A stretch of DNA of 39,441 nt from positions 1-39,441 of the forward strand of contig URGJ01000015.1 of assembly GCA_900547445.1 (NCBI GenBank), written 5' to 3'. Each line of letters opens with the position of its first letter. Position 1 is the stretch's first letter. This DNA is from an uncultured Oscillospiraceae bacterium (GTDB lineage Bacteria; Bacillota; Clostridia; Oscillospirales; Acutalibacteraceae). Both the position numbers and the translations under genes were made by a program. Positions 1 through 7,512 of the stretch are shown here, one piece after another. The notes below the pieces were generated by a model. The model ran no database searches and was not told the DNA's origin. It saw only the letters and a program-made list of their open reading frames with translations.

Positions 1-716
1 TTAATTATGCCCCCAATCGCGTTTTCGCCCCCAGCGCCGGCGGCATCGGCTACCGTTTTAGCCGTAACGTCCGCCGCGGTCATACCTTTTTTAAAATACA
101 TAGGATATTTGCCGCTTTGAGCTTTTTCAAGCGCCTTCATATAGCCTAACTGCGCGAGCCCTCCGCCGCTGCAAAAGCCTTCAAAAGAACCTGCTTTGCC
201 GTAACCAACGGGTCCGAATTTTTCAAGACGAATATGACCCAATTCACCTGCATTGTCGTTAGTTCCGCTGTAAAGATTTCCGTTTAAAATAAGGCCTGCT
301 CCAAGACCTGTGCCGAAAGTAAGGAAAACCATATTTTTAGTTCCTCTGCCCGCACCGAATTTCCACTCGGCAACGGCGCAGGCGTTTGCGTCATTTTGCA
401 GTCTTACGGGAACAGCATAATGCTTTTCAAGAATATCTTTAATCTTAACGTTATTCCAACCCGGTAAATTAGGCGGTCCCTCAATAGTACCCGTAGCGGA
501 ATTAAGCGGTCCTCCGCAGGATATACCTATTTTTTCCGCCTTTTTTCCGTTCAGCATACCGTCTGCAAGTGCTATCAGCTTTTCAATCATTTCCTCGGGG
601 GTTATGTCAAGCTGTGTAGGTATTTTCTGCTTATCAAGCAGTTTTATATTTTCGCCGTCTGTTTCGGCGGTTATTACGGCGCATTTAGTACCGCCTATGT
701 CAAAGCCTAAGATCAA
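1..716 (-). CDS. ROK-family sugar kinase (glucokinase-like), 3' end cut by window
   Basis: Cytoplasmic ATP-dependent hexose kinase of the ROK family, probably glucokinase or a related sugar kinase. About 238 codons are present of the roughly 310 usual; the C-terminus lies beyond base 1. I set the start at the TTG at 716 because GGAGG stands 10 bases upstream and the protein then opens directly with the phosphate-binding motif DIGGTK. Further in are GGPLNSATG, the catalytic Asp in NDANA, and GELGHIRL with the family His. The usual ROK zinc motif (CxCGxxGC after this His) is missing: the sequence reads GPVGYGKAGSFEGFCS. It follows yebC by 79 bases on the same strand, so it is probably co-transcribed with dus and yebC. 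The exact substrate cannot be told from sequence. Confidence 0.85.
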   Translation of the reverse strand, partial: MILGFDIGGTKCAVITAETDGENIKLLDKQKIPTQLDITPEEMIEKLIALADGMLNGKKAEKIGISCGGPLNSATGTIEGPPNLPGWNNVKIKDILEKHYAVPVRLQNDANACAVAEWKFGAGRGTKNMVFLTFGTGLGAGLILNGNLYSGTNDNAGELGHIRLEKFGPVGYGKAGSFEGFCSGGGLAQLGYMKALEKAQSGKYPMYFKKGMTAADVTAKTVADAAGAGGENAIGGII

Positions 717-795
717 GACGCTCTAACCTCCAAATTATTTACTGTTAAGTTGTAAATTCACCGATTTTATGTACGCGGATTTTATTATATTGAAT

Positions 796-1530
796 TTACT
801 CTTCCTCGGGCATATCCCAGTTATGCCATACCGCCTGAACGTCGTCATTTTCTTCAAGCATATCAATAAGCTTTTCCATTTTTGCGGCGGTTTCCTCGTC
901 ATCAATCGTCGCCATTGTCTGAGGTACATACTCGACCTCTGCGGAGAGGAAATTATAGCCTTTGCCCTCAAGTGAATCGCGCACGGAACCTAAGGAATTA
1001 GGATCGGTTGAAATTTCAAAAATATCGCCGTCGTAATTAAAATCGTCCGCACCGGCGTCAAGCGCCGCCTCCATAACGGCGTCCTCATCAAGACCCTCTG
1101 CTTCAATTTGAATTATACCCTTGCGGTCAAACATAAACATAACCGAACCGGTTTGACCCAAATTACCTCCGCATTTATCAAAATAGTGGCGCATTTCTCC
1201 CGCGGTGCGGTTGCGGTTATCGGTCAGAGTTTCGACAACTACCGCCACGCCCGAAGGACCGTAGCCCTCATAGATAAGCTCCTCGTAATTATTGGCCTCG
1301 CCGTCGCCCGCCGCTTTTTTAATGATTCTTTCGATATTTTCATTAGGAACGTTTGCCGCCTTTGCCTTGGCGATGGCATCCTTTAATTTGCTGTTTTCAT
1401 TGGGGTTTGCGCCGCCTGTTTTAACTATAACAGATATTTCTCTGCCGATTTTAGTGAAAACTTTAGCCTTAGCCGCGTCGGTTTTTTCCTTTTTACGTTT
1501 AATATTGTTCCATTTTGAATGTCCTGACAT
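796..1530 (-). CDS. yebC: YebC/PmpR family (TACO1-like) protein
   Basis: About 244 aa, full length for the YebC/TACO1 family. Members were long annotated as DNA-binding transcriptional regulators; more recent work links them to translation of difficult (for example polyproline) stretches. The N-terminus MSGHSKWNNIKRKK and the acidic C-terminus ending AVWHNWDMPEEE are family hallmarks. I place the start at ATG 1530 to match the family. A GTG at 1539 in the same frame has the better-spaced AAAGG ribosome site (5 bases) and would add three residues (MIN), so it is a real alternative. It lies between dus and the ROK kinase with short gaps, in one operon. It is probably constitutive. Confidence 0.93.
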   Translation of the reverse strand: MSGHSKWNNIKRKKEKTDAAKAKVFTKIGREISVIVKTGGANPNENSKLKDAIAKAKAANVPNENIERIIKKAAGDGEANNYEELIYEGYGPSGVAVVVETLTDNRNRTAGEMRHYFDKCGGNLGQTGSVMFMFDRKGIIQIEAEGLDEDAVMEAALDAGADDFNYDGDIFEISTDPNSLGSVRDSLEGKGYNFLSAEVEYVPQTMATIDDEETAAKMEKLIDMLEENDDVQAVWHNWDMPEEE

Positions 1531-1567
1531 ATTAATCACCGTAACCTTTCATAACTAAAATATTTTA

Positions 1568-2536
1568 TCACAAATACGGATTCTGTTCAAGTGCTTTTTG
1601 ACAAATCGCTTCAATATCCGAAATTTTATTTATTTCGCCGCACATACGCCGAAGCGCCGCCGCCCCCTCAAGCCCGTGCATATACCACGCCGTATGCTTT
1701 CGCGACTCTAAGATAGCAATATGCGGGTCCTTGTACTCGCACATCAATCTTATCTGCCGCATCATAACCGCAAACCGTTCTTCAAGACGGGGCGGGGAAT
1801 AAGCCTTGCCCGTCATATAAGCGTTTATTTCCGCAAAAACAAATGGATTGCCCTGCGCCGCGCGCCCAACCGACACAAAATCGCAACCTGTTGCCTCATA
1901 CATATACTTCGCGCTTTTGCCGTCCGTGACGTCTCCGTTTCCTATAACGGGAATTTTAACGGATTTTTTTACTGCGGCTATCGAATTTAAATCAACAGGC
2001 GGCGCGTACATTTGCGCCCTTGTTCTGCCGTGAACGGTTATTACCGCCGCGCCTGCGTTCTCGCAGCGCTTTGCAAGCTCGGGGGCGTTTATGCTGTCCT
2101 TGTCAAAGCCCGTACGCATTTTTACCGTAACGGGAACGTTTACCGCGGTCACAACCGCGCGGACTATTTTTTCAGCGAGTCGCGGATCGCGCATAAGCGC
2201 GCTTCCGCCGCCGTTTCCTGCAACCTTAGGAGCGGGACAGCCCATATTAATATCGATAAAGTCGGGATTAAATTCCAACGCCCTTATTGCAGCCGCCGCC
2301 ATAATTTCCGGGTCGTTCCCGAAAAGCTGAGAAGCAAACGGTCTTTCTTTGTCCGAACAGCTAAGCAGTTTTGCAGATTTTTTGTCGTTAAGGGTTATGC
2401 CTCTTGAGCTTGTAAGTTCGCCCACCGTGAACGCCGCGCCGTATTCACGGCATATTTCCCGCATTGCGCGGTCGGCAACCCCCGCCATAGGCGAAAGCGC
2501 GGCAAACCCCGTTATTATAATGTTTTTTATTCTCAT
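1568..2536 (-). CDS. dus: tRNA-dihydrouridine synthase (DusB type)
   Basis: FMN- and NADPH-dependent enzyme that reduces specific uridines to dihydrouridine in tRNA. From ATG 2536 it is 322 aa, normal for the family. The TIM-barrel opening SPMAGVADRAMRE binds FMN. NMGCPAPKVAGNGGGSALM carries the catalytic Cys, followed by VKMRTG, the VHGRTRAQMY segment and PVIGNGDVTDG. The open frame extends to a TTG at 2554, but that codon falls inside the promoter's spacer, upstream of the -10, so the ATG is preferred. There is no Shine-Dalgarno sequence. The -10 box ends six bases before the ATG, which suggests a leaderless transcript. It heads the group dus-yebC-ROK. Confidence 0.93.
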   Translation of the reverse strand: MRIKNIIITGFAALSPMAGVADRAMREICREYGAAFTVGELTSSRGITLNDKKSAKLLSCSDKERPFASQLFGNDPEIMAAAAIRALEFNPDFIDINMGCPAPKVAGNGGGSALMRDPRLAEKIVRAVVTAVNVPVTVKMRTGFDKDSINAPELAKRCENAGAAVITVHGRTRAQMYAPPVDLNSIAAVKKSVKIPVIGNGDVTDGKSAKYMYEATGCDFVSVGRAAQGNPFVFAEINAYMTGKAYSPPRLEERFAVMMRQIRLMCEYKDPHIAILESRKHTAWYMHGLEGAAALRRMCGEINKISDIEAICQKALEQNPYL

Positions 2537-2542
2537 AAAATG

Positions 2543-2571
2543 ATTATAAATCAAAAAAAGAAAATAGTCAA
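2543..2571 (-). promoter_or_regulatory. Promoter of dus, placed for leaderless initiation
   Basis: On the minus strand TTGACT (2571-2566), a 17-base spacer, then TATAAT (2548-2543). Only six bases (CATTTT) separate the -10 box from the dus ATG at 2536, so transcription should start at or within one or two bases of the A of ATG. Confidence 0.7.
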
Positions 2572-2628
2572 TTTTTATATTTTAAATACTGTTAATGGCA
2601 AAATGACGGATAGTTCATATTATTATAC

Positions 2629-2657
2629 TTGAAATTTACGACAAATTAGTGTATAAT
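2629..2657 (+). promoter_or_regulatory. Promoter of the sugar transferase gene
   Basis: TTGAAA (2629-2634), 17 bases, TATAAT (2652-2657): a near-consensus housekeeping promoter. Start of transcription would be near 2664, leaving a leader of about 170 bases before the ATG at 2835. Confidence 0.7.
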
Positions 2658-2788
2658 ATACGCGAAAATGACAAGTCTCATAAATACTTATGTGATATAA
2701 CCGCAAAAGCAGATGCTTTTATTATTATGTTTTTGGGTAAAATATTTTAAATGCTTTTTTTAATAAGCGTATAAATCTTTAATATGCT

Positions 2789-2817
2789 TGCTGCATAGCG
2801 TTTTTTCTTATGCGGCA
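2789..2817 (+). other. Leader hairpin just upstream of the sugar transferase ribosome site
   Basis: TGCTGCATA (2789-2797) pairs with TATGCGGCA (2809-2817), nine pairs including one G-U, with an 11-base loop rich in T. It ends four bases before the GGTGGAG ribosome site (2822-2828). It may protect the mRNA or modulate translation; I do not recognise a known riboswitch in the leader. Confidence 0.4.
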
Positions 2818-2834
2818 TCAGGGTGGAGATTATA

Positions 2835-4211
2835 ATGAATAAAAACAGTTATATTTTTGAAAAGGTTACTTTAAGTGGTCTAAAGGCTTTTATATCGTTA
2901 ATTTTTTCGGCGTCGGTCAGTTGGTGCTGGATTGCATATTTTAATGAAGATGTACCTATGCCTTACTATCGGTTGGGTCATTATTTTATGTTTGCGCTTG
3001 TATTGGCTTCTTATGTCTTCATAGCAAAAATTTACGGAGCTTTTAATATCGGTACAAGCTCTGTTACTAATTTGGCTTTTTCGCAGATTATCACAATATT
3101 TATATGGCAAATAGTCTGTTATTTGATTTTTTCTCTTGTCAGCTTTAAATTGGTGGGAATCAAGTATTTTTTGATTATGTTTGTACTGTTTTCTGCTTTT
3201 GCGGCGCTTTGGTCGGTTATAGCGGACAGTATTTATTTCACACTTCATAAGCCGAAAAATACGATTGTTGTTTATGATAATATTGATTCATATATCTCTC
3301 TTAAAGGAATCCGCAGTATGGAAAGGCGTTTTAATATCGTTAAAACGCTTAACGCCTCTAAGATTTCTCTTGAAGAGCTATACGGTAAAATTATGCAGGT
3401 TGACGCCGTGTTTCTTTGCGGAGTTCCGTCCGAATACCGAAACGAAGTAGTGAAATTCTGCATAGCGAATAAAAAGGTAGCGTATGTAAAACCGAAAATT
3501 TCCGATACTATAATACGCGGAAGCCGCACCGTTCAAATTCTTAACATTCCTATATATAGATGCGCAAGGGCGGGAAACTCCTTTTTATACTTGGCTGTAA
3601 AGAGAGTTATAGATATTATGTTTGCGCTGTTCTGCATTATAATTACAAGCCCTATTATGTTGTTTACCGCTGTTGCGATCAAGTTCTACGACGGAGGTCC
3701 CGTTTTTTACAAACAGGAGCGGTACACAAAGGATAAAAAGGTATTTAAAGTTATTAAGTTTAGAAGCATGCGCGTTGATGCTGAAAAGGACGGAATAGCA
3801 AGACTTGCCAGCGAAAATGATGACAGAATAACTCCGGTCGGAAAAATCATAAGAAAGCTGCGTATTGACGAGTTGCCGCAGGTATTTAATATTTTAAGCG
3901 GGGCTATGTCGGTGGTGGGACCGCGCCCTGAACGTCCCGAGATTTTTGAGGAATATGAAAAAACTATGCCGGAATTTGCTCTCAGACTTCAGGTAAAGGC
4001 GGGACTTACGGGTTACGCACAGGTTTACGGCAAATACAATACTCCTCCTTATGATAAGGTTCAAATGGATTTGACCTATATTGCAAATCAATCTATTGTT
4101 GAGGATATTAAGCTGATGCTTTTGACTTTTAAGATTATTTTTGTTCCTGATAGTACAGAGGGTATAAAGGAAGGACAAATTACTGCCAGCAGAAGTTCAA
4201 AACAACAGTAG
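2835..4211 (+). CDS. Polyprenyl-phosphate sugar-1-phosphate transferase (exopolysaccharide initiation)
   Basis: Membrane enzyme that transfers a sugar-1-phosphate from a nucleotide sugar to undecaprenyl phosphate, the first step in making a surface polysaccharide. 458 aa from ATG 2835, chosen because GGAG lies six bases upstream; a GTG at 2823 overlaps that ribosome site. Four membrane segments lie in the first 140 residues, then a soluble region, then a further hydrophobic segment (VKRVIDIMFALFCIIITSP). The catalytic bacterial sugar transferase domain follows: KFRSMRVDAEKDG, KLRIDELPQVFNIL, MSVVGPRPERPEI and LTGYAQVYGKYNTPPYDK. The two-part layout matches the WbaP/CpsE class. No other polysaccharide gene is nearby, so it stands alone with its own promoter and terminator. 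The sugar is unknown. Confidence 0.9.
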   Translation: MNKNSYIFEKVTLSGLKAFISLIFSASVSWCWIAYFNEDVPMPYYRLGHYFMFALVLASYVFIAKIYGAFNIGTSSVTNLAFSQIITIFIWQIVCYLIFSLVSFKLVGIKYFLIMFVLFSAFAALWSVIADSIYFTLHKPKNTIVVYDNIDSYISLKGIRSMERRFNIVKTLNASKISLEELYGKIMQVDAVFLCGVPSEYRNEVVKFCIANKKVAYVKPKISDTIIRGSRTVQILNIPIYRCARAGNSFLYLAVKRVIDIMFALFCIIITSPIMLFTAVAIKFYDGGPVFYKQERYTKDKKVFKVIKFRSMRVDAEKDGIARLASENDDRITPVGKIIRKLRIDELPQVFNILSGAMSVVGPRPERPEIFEEYEKTMPEFALRLQVKAGLTGYAQVYGKYNTPPYDKVQMDLTYIANQSIVEDIKLMLLTFKIIFVPDSTEGIKEGQITASRSSKQQ

Positions 4212-4263
4212 AGTTTTTATGTATAATCAACTGCTTATGGTTTTGATTAGTACCAAAGTCGGC

Positions 4264-4301
4264 AAAAAAATCGGAGAGAATCGCTACTCTCCGATTTTTT
4301 T
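4264..4301 (+). terminator. Bidirectional intrinsic terminator
   Basis: A7-TCGGAGAG and CTCTCCGA-T7 form a 15-pair stem with an 8-base loop. A-runs and T-runs on both sides make it work in both directions, ending the sugar transferase (+) transcript. Confidence 0.85.
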
Positions 4302-4332
4302 CGGCTTTTATCCGCTGCTTTTAAATAGTGCT

Positions 4333-4367
4333 AAACCCGATAGGGAGGAATCTCCCTATCGGGTTTT
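4333..4367 (-). terminator. Second bidirectional terminator between convergent genes
   Basis: AAACCCGATAGGGAG (4333-4347) pairs perfectly with 4352-4366 around a four-base loop, with a short T-run on either strand. It lies 36 bases past the stop of the substrate-binding protein gene and most likely ends that transcript. Confidence 0.75.
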
Positions 4368-4402
4368 GGTATCACATCAAGTTACGGTTTGCATACTTAG
4401 CT

Positions 4403-5887
4403 TTATTCGGTTTTAACTATGAATGAAAAATCAATATATCCGTTGCCGAAGGAGGTAAAAACGTCGTTGAGTGAAATCGAATAAGCTATTGTAGTGTTTT
4501 GAAAAGCAATAGGTAATATGCTGTATGATTTAAGAACCGCTCTCTGAAGCTCCGAAACGCTTTTGCTTTCGGCGTCAATTCCGAAATTGGAAATATACTC
4601 CTCAATATTCGCGCTGTTCGCTCTGATAGGGAATACCGCCATATCAAGGTCCTGATTTTTCAGCTGCGACTTAAGCTTTTCGGCGCTGTTGACAGCCTCA
4701 ATATTGACAAACGCTCCGAGACGGTTCTGCCAGTGTCCGACAATGTCTGTGACAACAGGCTTAATAACTCCGTTATCGTAAAAATAAAGCTTTGTTCCGG
4801 ATGGGAATTTTTTTTCCGCAAGCTTTGCCGTTTCTTTTGCAAAAAGCGTTTTTGCAGCGTCGGCGTTATAAGAGGTCAAACCCGTAGAGTCGGCGTCTTT
4901 GCTGACTGCGGCAGGGAAAATGGAATTTGCCGGTGAATAACCCGTTTTGAGGTCATTCCCGTAGACCGCGCTACCTACAAGCATCACAAGCGATTTTCTC
5001 ATATCTTCGGAAAATCCTGAACCGATTGTCAAAAACCAGCAAATATTTTGGTAGTCGATTGTTTTCAGCCCGCTTTCGTGAGCGGTATCCGAAAGGGAGG
5101 AATCTATAAACGCAATATCAACATTATTTCCGATAAGCCGTTCTATCGCTGTTTCGTCCTCGTCCTTAGTAATGTAAATCGCAGAATTCTTAGCGGAAAA
5201 GGTGCCTGTGTAGAGGTTGTTTGAATAAAGCCGTATTCCAAAAGTTTCTTTATTCCATTTTGTAAGCTTATAGCTCCCGCAGGAGATAATGCTGTCTGAT
5301 GAAAGACCGTACTTTCCCGCAGACTCATTAAAAAATTCTTCATTGCAGGGCATGGCGACCGAAGTGGTGAGAGCTTCCTCAAAATCTTCGTCTCGGTACG
5401 CAAGGGTTATCACAAGCGTGTAACTGTCGGGTGCGGATATGCCAAGTGTGTCAGGGCTCTTTTTACCTTCCGATATATCCTTTGCGTTTTTAATGCAGAA
5501 AAGGCGCGAAGCAAACGGAGCCCCTGTTTTCGGGGATATCGCCCGCCGAAAGGCAAAGATGAAATCGTCGGCAGTCAGCAGCTCTCCGTTGCTCCAGACA
5601 ATATCCTTTCTGAGCTTAAAGGTATAGGTTAGATCATCAAGTTTAAAGTCTTCACATGCGCCGCAGACAATAGCTCCGCTTGCGTTTTTGCGAAGTAATC
5701 CCTCGAAAATATTGTTTACGATAACAAGCTCGGAGTCGGTTGAGGCGGTCTGCGGGTCCAGAGTATAAGGTTTTTCGGGAATTTCAAAATATATTATTGC
5801 GTCCTGATAACTGTCGTTGCAGGCGGTTAGTGAAAATACCGCAAGCACCGATAATATCAGGGCGAGCGCCTTAAAAAAGTTATTCAT
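4403..5887 (-). CDS. ABC-type oligopeptide-binding lipoprotein (SBP_bac_5 family)
   Basis: Extracellular solute-binding lipoprotein, probably for peptides, that would deliver ligand to an ABC importer. 494 aa. A signal peptide with lipobox LTAC puts the lipidated Cys at residue 23. Family features follow: EIPEKPYTLDPQTASTDSE near the N-terminus, NIFEGLLR, the segment VWSNGELLTADDFIFAFRRA, and ISAPDSYTLVITL. The ribosome site AGAGG lies seven bases before the ATG. No permease or ATPase gene lies next to it, so its transporter partner must be encoded elsewhere. The C-terminal half is less typical than the N-terminal half. Ligand unknown. Confidence 0.88.
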   Translation of the reverse strand: MNNFFKALALILSVLAVFSLTACNDSYQDAIIYFEIPEKPYTLDPQTASTDSELVIVNNIFEGLLRKNASGAIVCGACEDFKLDDLTYTFKLRKDIVWSNGELLTADDFIFAFRRAISPKTGAPFASRLFCIKNAKDISEGKKSPDTLGISAPDSYTLVITLAYRDEDFEEALTTSVAMPCNEEFFNESAGKYGLSSDSIISCGSYKLTKWNKETFGIRLYSNNLYTGTFSAKNSAIYITKDEDETAIERLIGNNVDIAFIDSSLSDTAHESGLKTIDYQNICWFLTIGSGFSEDMRKSLVMLVGSAVYGNDLKTGYSPANSIFPAAVSKDADSTGLTSYNADAAKTLFAKETAKLAEKKFPSGTKLYFYDNGVIKPVVTDIVGHWQNRLGAFVNIEAVNSAEKLKSQLKNQDLDMAVFPIRANSANIEEYISNFGIDAESKSVSELQRAVLKSYSILPIAFQNTTIAYSISLNDVFTSFGNGYIDFSFIVKTE

Positions 5888-5917
5888 AAGCTTACCTCTT
5901 GGGATATAATTACATTT

Positions 5918-5946
5918 ATTATACTATATTTTTCAGCTGTTTGCAA
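5918..5946 (-). promoter_or_regulatory. Promoter of the substrate-binding lipoprotein gene
   Basis: On the minus strand TTGCAA (5946-5941), 17 bases, TATAAT (5923-5918). The 5' leader would be about 25 bases and includes the AGAGG ribosome site. Confidence 0.7.
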
Positions 5947-6035
5947 TCATTTTGACCTTAAAATATAGATTTCAGTTTATTAAGTTTTTAATAAATAAAG
6001 AGTATAAAAAGTGCAAGAAAAATTTTCTTGAATTT

Positions 6036-6053
6036 TTGTTAAAAAATTGTCGA
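6036..6053. promoter_or_regulatory. Partial Rex-like site upstream of the hydrogenase operon
   Basis: TTGTTAA-AAAA-TTGTCGA has a perfect left half and 4 of 7 bases of the right half of the clostridial Rex consensus TTGTTAA-N4-TTAACAA. It lies just upstream of the likely -35 box. Weak on its own in AT-rich DNA, but its first 13 bases are identical to the better site before pgk. Confidence 0.3.
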
Positions 6054-6060
6054 AAAAGTC

Positions 6061-6089
6061 TTTTCAAAGTTGAAATTATATGTTATACT
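6061..6089 (+). promoter_or_regulatory. Probable promoter of the hydrogenase operon
   Basis: TTTTCA (6061-6066), 17 bases, TATACT (6084-6089). The -35 is poor. Start of transcription would be near 6096, just before the repeat structure at 6099-6164. Confidence 0.45.
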
Positions 6090-6098
6090 ACATAGGTA

Positions 6099-6164
6099 TA
6101 TGTAGATTTGTATATGACTTCGCCTAAGTGGGTGCAAACCTATATACAATAACCTACATACAAT
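6099..6164 (+). repeat. Structured 5' leader with inverted arms and a 14-bp tandem repeat
   Basis: Outer arms TATGTAG (6099-6105) and CTACATA (6154-6160), and inner arms TTGTATAT (6108-6115) and ATATACAA (6142-6149), are perfect inverted pairs around a 26-base loop. The right side is also a direct tandem repeat: AACCTATATACAAT (6137-6150) and AACCTACATACAAT (6151-6164), one mismatch. It sits at the expected 5' end of the hydrogenase mRNA, just before the GAGGAGG ribosome site. It could be an mRNA structure or a paired operator. Confidence 0.5.
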
Positions 6165-6186
6165 TAAACTGAGGAGGATTCGGTTC

Positions 6187-6684
6187 ATGCAAAAAAAGAT
6201 CAGTAAGCTTCCCTTTAAGGGAACCGCTGAACAGGAGCAGAAGCTGAGGGAAGTAATCGAAGCCAATAAGCACGATAAAAGCTTATTGATGTCCGTTATG
6301 CAGCAGGCACAGGATATTTACGGTTATCTTCCGATGGAGGTACAGGAAATGATAGCCGAGGGTATGGACGTACCGCTCGAAAAGGTTTACGGAGTTTCGA
6401 CCTTTTACGCGCAGTTCTCGCTTTCACCTAAGGGAGAGTATAACATTTCCGTATGCTTAGGTACCGCCTGCTATGTTAAGGGCTCCGGTGACATTTTCAA
6501 TAAGCTCAGCGAGAAACTGGGTATCGGCGCGGACGAATGTACGCCCGACGGCAGATTTTCGCTTACCGCCTGCCGCTGTATAGGCGCATGCGGGCTCGCA
6601 CCCGTGCTCACAGTCAATGACGAGGTTTACGGAAGACTTACCGTAGATGACGTTGACGGCATACTTGAAAAATACGGGAAATAA
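6187..6684 (+). CDS. hndA: NuoE-like [2Fe-2S] subunit of NAD(H)-linked [FeFe] hydrogenase
   Basis: Electron-transfer subunit of the cytoplasmic multimeric [FeFe] hydrogenase (HndA, also called HydC), homologous to complex I NuoE. 165 aa, the usual length: a helical N-terminal domain containing DIYGYLPMEVQEMIAE and VYGVSTFYAQFSL, then a thioredoxin-like domain. The [2Fe-2S] cysteines are C90 and C95 (CLGTAC) and C131 and C135 (CIGAC). GAGGAGG stands eight bases before the ATG. It is the first gene of the operon and is parted from its partner subunits (hndB, hndC, hydA) by six signalling genes. Confidence 0.93.
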   Translation: MQKKISKLPFKGTAEQEQKLREVIEANKHDKSLLMSVMQQAQDIYGYLPMEVQEMIAEGMDVPLEKVYGVSTFYAQFSLSPKGEYNISVCLGTACYVKGSGDIFNKLSEKLGIGADECTPDGRFSLTACRCIGACGLAPVLTVNDEVYGRLTVDDVDGILEKYGK

Positions 6685-6713
6685 GTTAAATCTGTCCGAA
6701 AGGATAAATCTGT

Positions 6714-7070
6714 ATGAAGATCAGTACCATAAAGGATTTGCTTGACGCTAAGGTTATCTGCTGCGAGGAGGGGCTGAGCCGTCATGTTTACTCTGCCTGC
6801 GGCAGTGATATGATGAGCGATGTGCTGGCATATGTCAAGGATCAGGCTGTATTGCTCACGGGTCTTGTCAACTCGCAGGTCATAAGAACTGCGGAAATGA
6901 TGGATATGAACTGTATTGTTTTCGTTCGCTCTAAAATGCCCACTGCCGAAATGACAGAGCTTGCAAAGGAAAGCGGTATAGTTATTCTTGCGACCGAAAA
7001 GAGAATGTACGAGGCTTGCGGTCTGCTTTACAGCAACGGCCTTGTGGGAAATCGGGTCAAGCATGTCTGA
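6714..7070 (+). CDS. DRTGG-domain protein, first copy
   Basis: 118 aa, composed almost entirely of one DRTGG-type domain, a fold also found beside CBS domains and in phosphotransacetylase-related proteins and thought to bind ligands or act in regulation. Conserved-looking stretches are VYSACGSDMMSDVL, LLTGLVNSQVIRTAEMMDMN and GIVILATEKRMYEACGLLY. Catalytic residues are not apparent. It lies 29 bases after hndA and overlaps the next gene by eight bases. A second DRTGG protein follows four genes on. Proteins of this kind recur beside [FeFe] hydrogenase genes in Clostridia and Thermotogae, but the job is not established as far as I know. Confidence 0.8.
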   Translation: MKISTIKDLLDAKVICCEEGLSRHVYSACGSDMMSDVLAYVKDQAVLLTGLVNSQVIRTAEMMDMNCIVFVRSKMPTAEMTELAKESGIVILATEKRMYEACGLLYSNGLVGNRVKHV

Positions 7071-7485
7071 GGCGCTCAAATTTCATTTTGATGTTGACGG
7101 CGACGATTTCACTTCGGCAGGGAAAGCGTCGGTTCAGGTAAAAAAGAATTTAAGGCAGTTGGGGTTATCTCCCGAAACGATTCGCCGCGTTTCGATTGCG
7201 ATGTACGAAGGGGAGATAAATATGGTCATTCACGCGGGCGGCGGCGAGGCCGATGTCACCGTAACAGAGGACTGTATTGAAATTTTCCTTCACGACACAG
7301 GACCGGGAATTAAGGATATTGATCAGGCAATGCAGGAGGGTTTCTCCACAGCTTCGGACAATATACGTTCCTTGGGCTTCGGTGCGGGAATGGGGCTGCC
7401 TAATATGAAGCGGTATACAGATTATATGGATATTAAATCCACCGTCGGCGTTGGGACCGACATAACCATGAGAGTTAATATTTAA
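7063..7485 (+). CDS. RsbW-like ATP-binding protein (anti-sigma/serine kinase type)
   Basis: 140 aa GHKL-type ATPase resembling anti-sigma factors with serine kinase activity. The N-box reads YEGEINMVIHA, the G1 box DTGPGI and the G2 box GFGAGMGLPNMKR, so ATP binding looks intact. There is no histidine phosphorylation domain. The start is the ATG at 7063, inside the end of the preceding DRTGG gene (eight-base overlap), which suggests translational coupling; the longer frame upstream reads through that gene and is not real. In partner-switching systems such a protein works with an STAS protein and a PP2C phosphatase. Neither is visible here, so the partner is unknown. Confidence 0.85.
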   Translation: MSEALKFHFDVDGDDFTSAGKASVQVKKNLRQLGLSPETIRRVSIAMYEGEINMVIHAGGGEADVTVTEDCIEIFLHDTGPGIKDIDQAMQEGFSTASDNIRSLGFGAGMGLPNMKRYTDYMDIKSTVGVGTDITMRVNI

Positions 7486-7512
7486 ATAATATTATTTCGG
7501 CAGGTTTTAAAA

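Noticed and set aside
2664..2834. Cyclic-di-GMP or other riboswitch in the sugar transferase leader
   Set aside because: I looked for the conserved GEMM segments and did not find them; only simple hairpins are present.
4219..4416. 65-codon open frame after the sugar transferase
   Set aside because: It runs straight through both intrinsic terminator hairpins and has no ribosome site.
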